Notes under the pieces: model-generated
The model's database searches: none
The model's input: only the letters and a program-made list of their open reading frames with translations
Told to the model about the DNA's origin: nothing
In this document: one piece after another, positions 49,859 to 54,855 of the stretch
Layout of the letters: each line of letters opens with the position of its first letter
How positions within the stretch are numbered: the stretch's first letter is position 1
Virus record (IMG/VR): IMGVR_UViG_3300002144_000245
Span: 1 to 54,855 of that record
Source: a virus
DNA length: 54,855 bases
Direction: 5' to 3' (one strand)
Translations under genes and position numbers: made by a program

Positions 49859-50170
49859 TTAAGTATTCTTTTTACGATTTCTTCGTGAAACTCGGTCAAA
49901 TTTTTTCTCGTTAAATGCCATATCGTATTTCATAGGATGTGTACGATTAATATTTTGTTCAAACCGAACTGATTCAGCAGCCCATTTCCATGCATCAAGT
50001 AAGTTAGATTGTGGAGGAATCAACAATTCTTCACCGACTATTGAACCTTTACCATCTGATATATAATACTTCCCTTCCCGTGACAATTGAGTTGCGGCAT
50101 TAGGGTGTTTTTTATAAACCTTATTCTGAAGTCGGTTCAGAATCATCTTGGGTGTTATTTCTTTTTTCAT
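49859..50170 (-). CDS. Basic protein of unknown function
   Basis: 103 residues with a basic C-terminus (DRVSRRNRKKNT) and GKYYISDGKGSIVGEELLIP in the middle, a possible small alpha/beta fold; it may bind nucleic acid through its tail. The start overlaps the end of the upstream gene by 50 nt, which is long even for this phage, so either its true start is later or the overlap is real. No ribosome-binding site. Confidence 0.5.
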   Translation of the reverse strand: MKKEITPKMILNRLQNKVYKKHPNAATQLSREGKYYISDGKGSIVGEELLIPPQSNLLDAWKWAAESVRFEQNINRTHPMKYDMAFNEKKFDRVSRRNRKKNT

Positions 50171-50375
50171 TTTTTAATGTTTTAGTAAGTCCTCTTACAA
50201 TATGACAATCAGATAAAATTTTATTAACAGAACATTCATCAACTGTTTTTCCATTTTCTAAAATAACAGAGTAAACTAATCCTCGTTTAAGTCTTGTTCG
50301 TGAAGAAACAACACCCACTCGGTGGGTGCCGTTTAATTTCACTACAACTTGGTGTCCAATATCAAATGTCATCAA
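50121..50375 (-). CDS. Small protein with SH3/KOW-like barrel
   Basis: 84 residues. Residues 1-45 (IGHQVVVKLNGTHRVGVVSS, then YSVILENGKTVDE) look like a small SH3-type beta barrel of the KOW/Tudor kind, followed by a polar tail (NNTQDDSEPTSE). Function unknown. It overlaps the DUF4494-like gene by 4 nt upstream. Confidence 0.5.
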   Translation of the reverse strand: MMTFDIGHQVVVKLNGTHRVGVVSSRTRLKRGLVYSVILENGKTVDECSVNKILSDCHIVRGLTKTLKNEKRNNTQDDSEPTSE

Positions 50376-50569
50376 ATAACCTTAACAATTTTTGTCTCAA
50401 CAACAGCAGTTACTTCAAATTCAAGGTTTGACCCATCGAACTCTCCAAACACCTTTACCTCAGCATCAGTAACTGACACAGCATCTACAAGATATTGTTC
50501 AACTACTTTTTTTACTCGACCTTTGTCATCTTCATGATGAACGTTAACTTTAGCAATGTAATACGCCAT
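50372..50569 (-). CDS. DUF4494-like small protein
   Basis: 65 residues. GRVKKVVEQYLVDAVSVTDA (17-36) followed by EVKVFGEF and FEVTAVVETKIVKV matches what I know of DUF4494, a domain of unknown function found almost only in Bacteroidota and their phages. It is about half the length of cellular members. This is one of the host clues. Start without Shine-Dalgarno sequence. Confidence 0.6.
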   Translation of the reverse strand: MAYYIAKVNVHHEDDKGRVKKVVEQYLVDAVSVTDAEVKVFGEFDGSNLEFEVTAVVETKIVKVI

Positions 50570-50582
50570 AATTTAATTTATT

Positions 50583-50606
50583 TTAGATTTGATTTTAGAT
50601 TTGATT
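50583..50606 (-). repeat. 12-bp tandem duplication at a gene end
   Basis: TTAGATTTGATT occurs twice in tandem (50583-50594 and 50595-50606). The upstream copy encodes the last codons Asn-Gln-Ile-stop of the 79-residue gene; the second repeats them after the stop, so the duplication is silent. Confidence 0.85.
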
Positions 50607-50834
50607 AAACTCTTCGATATAATTAGTACCCAACATTTGAATCAATTCAAACTCATCGACAAGTTTGTATTGACCATTTGGACTCCCCTCATGGTAGTCC
50701 TCAAAGATGGTGTGATAGAATTGAATCCATTCTTTACCATCATGTTGTTTCCCAGCAGGTAGTACAAGTATCCCATAGTTACCACCATGGTCTTGATATC
50801 TACTTGCGGTAATTGATTGTTCTTTGTGTGTCAT
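50595..50834 (-). CDS. Small protein of unknown function
   Basis: 79 residues with GGNYGILVLPAGKQHDGKEW and KLVDEFELIQMLG, probably a small alpha/beta fold. No family recognised. It overlaps the upstream gene by 4 nt and ends in a 12-bp duplication. Confidence 0.5.
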   Translation of the reverse strand: MTHKEQSITASRYQDHGGNYGILVLPAGKQHDGKEWIQFYHTIFEDYHEGSPNGQYKLVDEFELIQMLGTNYIEEFNQI

Positions 50835-51046
50835 TTATTTAAATTATTTTTAAAATACGGGTCTTTTATGTTATTATTAACGAGTATTTGAAGTTCGTAA
50901 ATGTAGTCAACTGAATCGCCATCGCCAATCAACACATCAGCTGATGCGTAGTTCTTGACAACCCATTCAACACTATGGTCGTATACCATTTGTTGTAATA
51001 TGTGTTTAGCCGGTAAATGTCTTTTATTAAATCCCATATTAATCAA
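50831..51046 (-). CDS. Small protein of unknown function
   Basis: 71 residues; the start MINMGF offers two ATG codons, and the second (51037) would remove the 8-nt overlap with the upstream gene. The sequence is alpha/beta with DVLIGDGDSVDYIYELQILV. No family recognised. Confidence 0.45.
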   Translation of the reverse strand: MINMGFNKRHLPAKHILQQMVYDHSVEWVVKNYASADVLIGDGDSVDYIYELQILVNNNIKDPYFKNNLNK

Positions 51047-51383
51047 ACCATTGTGAACGGTGTGTCTTTACATTCTTAACACCAATTCGTTTTAACATTT
51101 CATGTTTCTTTTCTTTCCACTCAATAGACTCGTCTTCGTCAAATGTAGACATCTCGTTTTCCTTACCTAACTTCTTAATTCGTTTTAAATCATCCAAGGT
51201 AACCTCCTTATTTCGAAGACCCATATCAGCCGCACTAAATTGTTTAAGGTGATGTGTGTCTAATGGTTTTGTGAATTGTTTTAAGTAATCAGCTTTAGCA
51301 TCTAAATACTCAAATAAATTATCATCAGACAACAATTCAAGTTGGTCATCGGTTAATTCGTTAGTAGGGTCAAATATCATCAA
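51039..51383 (-). CDS. Acidic/basic helical protein of unknown function
   Basis: 114 residues: an acidic helical N-terminus (TDDQLELLSDDNLFEYLDA) and a basic C-terminus (KEKKHEMLKRIGVKNVKTH). No family recognised. The -7 box of its promoter ends 2 nt before the first of two consecutive ATG codons, so the message would be nearly or fully leaderless from this start, or translation begins further in. Confidence 0.5.
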   Translation of the reverse strand: MMIFDPTNELTDDQLELLSDDNLFEYLDAKADYLKQFTKPLDTHHLKQFSAADMGLRNKEVTLDDLKRIKKLGKENEMSTFDEDESIEWKEKKHEMLKRIGVKNVKTHRSQWFD

Positions 51384-51385
51384 TA

Positions 51386-51417
51386 CAAATATACAACATT
51401 AATTTTAAATATCCAAG
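51386..51417 (-). promoter_or_regulatory. Host-type promoter before the 114-residue gene
   Basis: CTTG (51414-51417), 20 nt, TATATTTG (51386-51393) on the minus strand; one base off the ideal -33 box. It overlaps the end of the preceding gene. Confidence 0.5.
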
Positions 51418-51821
51418 CCTCTTCTACGCATTTTTTCATGACAATAGAAATCGTAAAGTTCTTCTAAGTCCATTGGGGGTTGTTTCATCATATCATCCCA
51501 AAGGTCAAATCCAAACTGCTTTTCAAGTTCACTTCGTAATTCCTTTAATAATCCAAACTCATGTTTATGAGCAGTCTCATACAATTTCATAGCACGGATA
51601 TTATCCATACGAGATGCCACACGGGCCATTGTATAAGTTCCGGTTTCTTTCATTGTATTTTCGAAGGTGAAGGCGGCTCGTTTCCGAACCACCTCTGCTT
51701 CATTAAAATAATTAGAGTAATCGAAGTCTTTATTTTGTATCTTGTCAAACAAATGTGCTTTTGAAGATAATCGTTTATTTTTAATATGTGAGGTCCACCA
51801 TTGGAACGGATTGTATGCCAT
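51405..51821 (-). CDS. Helical protein of unknown function next to the AAA+ gene
   Basis: 138 residues, almost all helix, with AYNPFQWWTSHIKNKRLSSK at the N-terminus and MKLYETAHKHEFGLLKELRS in the middle. It begins 2 nt after the AAA+ gene and is surely cotranscribed with it; it could be an adaptor of the AAA+/VWA pair, but this is inference from position only. Confidence 0.5.
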   Translation of the reverse strand: MAYNPFQWWTSHIKNKRLSSKAHLFDKIQNKDFDYSNYFNEAEVVRKRAAFTFENTMKETGTYTMARVASRMDNIRAMKLYETAHKHEFGLLKELRSELEKQFGFDLWDDMMKQPPMDLEELYDFYCHEKMRRRGLDI

Positions 51822-51823
51822 AA

Positions 51824-53107
51824 TTAAAATGGATTAGAAATATCATCAGCCTCAATATTGAATAGGTTTTCATCAGCAGGTCGGTCACCTAAAAACTTCT
51901 GAATATATTGTTTCATATAAACTCGTTCTGATTGAGCACCACCACTTTGGTCAAACAATGGATAAATAGTAATCTCAGCAGCGTCAGCGAGTGAGAATCC
52001 ATCGTAAAGAAGAGACCCAATCTCGACAGCAGTACGAGTTGAAAGTGAGTTGGTTAACTTAGGTGAGTCTGACATAACATCTGCACGAGTCATAGAAGTA
52101 ATCTCACCAACAGCTTTTAGTTGAGTCTCATCCACAGATGGGTACATCATTTGAAGTAAAGAGAATTCCTCTTCACTTGTCAACGTATCCATCTCAATGA
52201 ATTGGAATCGGTCAATGATAGCCCGGTCAAGTTGACGAGTGGCTGTGTATTCATTACCGATGTTAGCCGAAGCAATGAAAGAAACACCATCGGCGACCTT
52301 GATAACAGGAGCATCAGCAGCCTCATCTAATCGTAGGTATCGTTGACCTTGGTCAAGAACTGACATCAGTATATTGTGAGCTTCAGGGTGAGCCCGTGAA
52401 ATCTCATCAAGAACAATTACAGTATTAGGAGTCTGAATAGCCTTCACAAATGGTGAGGGATTAAACACCGTACCCTTTTGAGCTTCAAACTGAGTATTAC
52501 CAATTAAGGTACTTCGTGGGTCTTGAGTAGCACCCAAGTTAATGATAAATGTACTATAACCCTCAAGTGAGTTAGCAGCGGCCTTAGCAGCCATAGTCTT
52601 ACCACAACCAGCAGGTCCGGTCATCATAATGTTCTTACCACGAAGAATGTTACGAATTAAATACTTCCATTTTAAAGTATTCATGAACAACATTTTAGGT
52701 TTTAAACCTTCAGACGTTTCGTGGATAAAATTTAAGACATCTTCAGTCATTACAGGAGCAGCAACAGCCGTTGGAATATTAGGTTCATATTTTAAAGCAG
52801 CAAGGCCACCATTTGGTGATGTGAAGTTACCAACTGATTCAGGGTTTTCTTCAACTTTACTAATTGGAACACGAGTGAACCCAAGTTCACCATTTGTTAA
52901 AGTTCCTAAAACACGAACTTTAAATCCATACTTATCAGGTCGTTTTGCCGACTGACGAACCCGACCATGGAGAGGGGTACCCACCTCGTTAAATTGTGGG
53001 ATATTAAACTTGACACCCGCGGCATCTTCAAACAGGTAAAGACCATCGTTCTCGACAATCTTTCCGTAAACTGATTTTTGTGACTTCATACGATTATTAT
53101 TTCTCAT
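51824..53107 (-). CDS. MoxR/CobS-like AAA+ ATPase
   Basis: 427 residues. AAA+ core from about 140: Walker A GPAGCGKT (164-171), Walker B VIVLDEI (230-236), a sensor in FIASANIGNEYTATRQLD and an arginine-finger segment RAIIDRFQFIEMD. The N-terminal 110 residues are a separate beta-rich domain. MoxR-type ATPases work with VWA-domain proteins as chaperones or metal-chelatase motors; the VWA partner is encoded just upstream. From position it belongs to the early or middle genes. Start without Shine-Dalgarno sequence, promoter 15-46 nt upstream. Confidence 0.9.
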   Translation of the reverse strand: MRNNNRMKSQKSVYGKIVENDGLYLFEDAAGVKFNIPQFNEVGTPLHGRVRQSAKRPDKYGFKVRVLGTLTNGELGFTRVPISKVEENPESVGNFTSPNGGLAALKYEPNIPTAVAAPVMTEDVLNFIHETSEGLKPKMLFMNTLKWKYLIRNILRGKNIMMTGPAGCGKTMAAKAAANSLEGYSTFIINLGATQDPRSTLIGNTQFEAQKGTVFNPSPFVKAIQTPNTVIVLDEISRAHPEAHNILMSVLDQGQRYLRLDEAADAPVIKVADGVSFIASANIGNEYTATRQLDRAIIDRFQFIEMDTLTSEEEFSLLQMMYPSVDETQLKAVGEITSMTRADVMSDSPKLTNSLSTRTAVEIGSLLYDGFSLADAAEITIYPLFDQSGGAQSERVYMKQYIQKFLGDRPADENLFNIEADDISNPF

Positions 53108-53121
53108 TAATTATTACTATG

Positions 53122-53179
53122 TAAAGATAGTGATTTAGGTACACAACTCCAAATTTCTAATGTTATCAAATTGTTAAAT
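53122..53179 (-). promoter_or_regulatory. Extended host-type promoter before the AAA+ gene
   Basis: TTTG (53150-53153), 20 nt, TATCTTTA (53122-53129). A 21-bp element beginning ATTTAACAATTTG (53159-53179) ends 5 nt before TTTG. The same element, spacing and boxes occur at 53425-53482. Confidence 0.6.
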
Positions 53180-53364
53180 TATTTACGAACATACGAACCT
53201 CCATACTCATACAACATCCCCATTGTAGGATGAACGACAGTATTACCCTTAACAACTAACTCTTGAAGCTTCACTCCCAAACTAGCCATTTTTAAACCTG
53301 TGATAAATAACTTACTACCTAACACTTTTGAATTTACTTGATTAACTTTAATTTTATTTTTCAT
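53179..53364 (-). CDS. Small basic protein of unknown function
   Basis: 61 residues, basic, alpha/beta (VLGSKLFITGLKMASLGVKL, VVHPTMGMLYEYGGSYV). No family recognised. It sits between the VWA and AAA+ genes with a promoter of its own and a hairpin in its leader. Confidence 0.45.
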   Translation of the reverse strand: MKNKIKVNQVNSKVLGSKLFITGLKMASLGVKLQELVVKGNTVVHPTMGMLYEYGGSYVRK

Positions 53365-53392
53365 TTCTTAATTATTTACTTTTTGTTTTATT

Positions 53393-53409
53393 GGAGTGTC
53401 AGTCACTCC
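53393..53409 (-). other. Hairpin in the leader of the 61-residue gene
   Basis: GGAGTG / CACTCC, a 6-bp stem with a 5-nt loop, 29 nt upstream of the start codon. No T-run follows on the minus strand, so it is more likely a stabilising or regulatory leader structure than a terminator. Confidence 0.4.
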
Positions 53410-53424
53410 CCCTTTACTACATAG

Positions 53425-53482
53425 TAAAGATAACACTAAAAGATTGATTACACAAACTTTCAATGTTATCAAATTGTTAAAT
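53425..53482 (-). promoter_or_regulatory. Extended host-type promoter before the 61-residue gene
   Basis: TTTG (53453-53456), 20 nt, TATCTTTA (53425-53432), with the 21-bp element ATTTAACAATTTG... (53462-53482) 5 nt upstream of TTTG. The element overlaps the stop codon of the VWA gene. Confidence 0.6.
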
Positions 53483-54855
53483 GTTCACTTCAAACTTTTT
53501 GTTAAGGGACTTAGCAAGTTCAGTTACATTTTGGACATCGATAAATTCAGAATCATTACCATACATTTTTCGGAATTGGTCTTTACCATATGTTCCATAA
53601 TCAGATATAAAGTAAGACAATACCTTCACACCGGCTTGACGAATCTTTTTAATTTGAGCGGCGGTGTGTTCGATAGCGTAACTACCATTATACGTAATCT
53701 CTGAGTTATCAAATCCTGGGAACCCATCTGAAAAGTTAATCAGATAAGTATCAGTACCATTTTGAGTAGCAGTCAATTCTTTCATAACGGCCTCATAACA
53801 CAAACCCTCTGGAGTAGTACCATCATACGTAATGTGTTTAAATAAGTTTTGAATTTTTGAAAACTTATCTTTACGAGAGTCATAAGCAATCAACATCAAT
53901 GGTTGAGTCCGACCATTTGCGTAATAAACTCCTCGATATGAAATCACAACATTTATGTTATCAGTCATTGAAGACGCTTTAGCTATAGCGACAGCTGCTG
54001 TTTGGGTGTTATTCCATTTGTCACCACCCATCGACGAACTTGCGTCAATTGAAAGGTGAAGAAGTACCGGAGTTGATTTGTTAATTAAAGTTTGTTCAAA
54101 AATAGAGAAATTACCAAACCCAATCTCATGAATCATACGACCACTTAACTTTCCACTTTTCATTCGTGGTGTAGTCAAGATACGTTCTTCATTACGAGTT
54201 TTTAATTTCTTACCCAACATAGTTCCCAATCGAATACCTTTCAGTATATGAACTTCATTTCGAGAGTAAGTCCAGTCACTTCGACTCAACATACCAACCA
54301 TATTAGAATCTATCAAATTCTTTGTTAAATTATTAATGATATAGGTCTGAACCCCATTTGAAGAAAGACCACCATAGTAACCATGATTGACCCCCTTACC
54401 AGTAACTTCAGTTTTAATATCAGCCTTATCTAAAGTATCAATTTTATTTTTATCACCTTTAGCCATTTTGGTTTTTTTGATATCACCATCTTGGAATTCT
54501 TTTTGTTTTTGAATAGCATTGTCCAACATCTTTCGTTGGCGGTCTGAAAGCGGTTCATATTGACCACCAGCCCCATTCACATTTGGACCAACAGATGACT
54601 CACCACTTGGTGTGTCAGTTTCTTGGTCAGTTTCTTCTCCATCATCAGAATCAGATGGGGATGACTCACCTTTACCACTAGCACTCATTCCATTATCAGA
54701 AGTAGGTTGGTCTTCAGTATCACCACTCATAGGAGACTCACCATTTTCATGACCACCCTCTTGTGGTTCACCCTTACCACCATCCGATGATTGTTGACCA
54801 TCAGAAACTTCAACATACTTTTCAATAACCATTAGAATGGCGCCGGCAACATCAA
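53477..54855 (-). CDS. VWA-domain protein, CobT-like (5' end outside window)
   Basis: An ATG at 54830-54832 would give 451 residues, but the frame stays open to the window edge and reads DVAGAILMVIEKYVEV, which looks like coding sequence, so I treat the gene as cut at its 5' end. Residues about 10-95 from that ATG are an acidic Gly/Ser/Asp-rich linker, typical of CobT-like proteins. The C-terminal half is a von Willebrand A domain with the metal site DASSS (263-267) and INFSDGFPGFDN. CobT/VWA proteins bind substrate and are driven by MoxR-type ATPases such as the one at 51.8-53.1 kb. What this pair acts on in the phage is unknown. Confidence 0.88.
   Translation of the reverse strand, partial: DVAGAILMVIEKYVEVSDGQQSSDGGKGEPQEGGHENGESPMSGDTEDQPTSDNGMSASGKGESSPSDSDDGEETDQETDTPSGESSVGPNVNGAGGQYEPLSDRQRKMLDNAIQKQKEFQDGDIKKTKMAKGDKNKIDTLDKADIKTEVTGKGVNHGYYGGLSSNGVQTYIINNLTKNLIDSNMVGMLSRSDWTYSRNEVHILKGIRLGTMLGKKLKTRNEERILTTPRMKSGKLSGRMIHEIGFGNFSIFEQTLINKSTPVLLHLSIDASSSMGGDKWNNTQTAAVAIAKASSMTDNINVVISYRGVYYANGRTQPLMLIAYDSRKDKFSKIQNLFKHITYDGTTPEGLCYEAVMKELTATQNGTDTYLINFSDGFPGFDNSEITYNGSYAIEHTAAQIKKIRQAGVKVLSYFISDYGTYGKDQFRKMYGNDSEFIDVQNVTELAKSLNKKFEVNI

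Noticed and set aside
53393-53409. Terminator between VWA and 61-residue genes
   Set aside because: Stem of only 6 bp and no T-run on the transcribed strand; it lies downstream of a promoter, in a leader.
1-54855. tRNA genes, CRISPR arrays, insertion sequences, integrase or attachment sites
   Set aside because: All gaps between genes are short (largest about 150 nt) and none folds into a cloverleaf or holds spaced repeats; no transposase or integrase motif was seen.

Overview
The window is one contiguous stretch of a T4-like tailed phage (contractile-tail type Caudoviricetes, dsDNA). Every gene I can support lies on the minus strand, so transcription runs from high to low coordinates. The core proteins are those of T4 morphogenesis: large terminase, portal, prohead protease, acidic core scaffold, major capsid protein, baseplate wedge gp25 and gp6, an OB-fold spike and a gp55-like late sigma factor. 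A Bacteroidota host is inferred from three things: host-type promoters (TTTG, 19-20 nt, TAnnTTT) in front of several genes, a small DUF4494-like protein of a kind common in Bacteroidota, and a phage-encoded ribosomal protein bS21 inside the head-gene block. From memory, that last arrangement matches bS21-carrying Bacteroidetes phages reported from lakes. The DNA is AT-rich and tightly packed, with many ATGA or TAATG overlaps, and no gene-free stretch exceeds 300 bases. I see no tRNA, insertion sequence, integrase or CRISPR array.

Layout in the direction of transcription (right to left). 53.4-54.9 kb: VWA protein, cut by the window edge. 51.8-53.1 kb: its MoxR/CobS-like AAA+ partner. 48.1-51.8 kb: about ten small genes of mostly unknown function, a small heat-shock protein and a strong terminator. 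43.0-48.1 kb: UV-damage endonuclease, a four-helix membrane protein, ClpP-like protease, HD phosphohydrolase, a small membrane protein and the late sigma factor. 36.7-43.0 kb: spike, gp25, gp6 and fibrous tail proteins. 27.7-36.7 kb: a giant baseplate protein and adhesin-like tail proteins. 23.1-27.7 kb: DNA metabolism (T7-type endonuclease I, primase, a fused Mre11-Rad50 protein). 20.8-23.1 kb: a further tail protein. 12.5-20.8 kb: four large mosaic proteins and a zinc-binding protein. 11.5-12.5 kb: two membrane-anchored proteins. 1.2-11.5 kb: terminase, portal, core proteins, protease, bS21, scaffold and capsid, closed by a strong terminator. 0-1.1 kb: PhoH-like ATPase and the start of a fibre protein.

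Two systems stand out. First, the proteins at 4.4-5.8 kb and 12.5-20.8 kb are strings of small modules, each bounded by a short motif ending in Glu before Gly, Ala or Ser (SVNE/G, ILSE/G, ILTE/G, VVTE). This looks like the cleavage specificity of the T4-type prohead protease encoded at 5.8 kb, and several of the proteins begin with a roughly 10-residue leader resembling the T4 capsid-targeting sequence. I infer that they are packaged polyproteins, cut inside the maturing head into many small domains, among them a nucleotidyltransferase, an HExxH metalloprotease-like domain and a ligase-like domain.

Second, most structural genes have a good Shine-Dalgarno sequence (GGAG, AGGAG, AAGGA), while nearly all genes of the right-hand region and the bS21 gene itself have none. 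Bacteroidota ribosomes normally hide their anti-Shine-Dalgarno sequence with the help of bS21, so a replacement bS21 made by the phage could switch ribosomes toward its own late messages. Promoters also seem to fall into classes: host-type promoters (some with a conserved upstream element) mainly on the right, and a separate ATA(C/T)TTATA motif upstream of structural genes.
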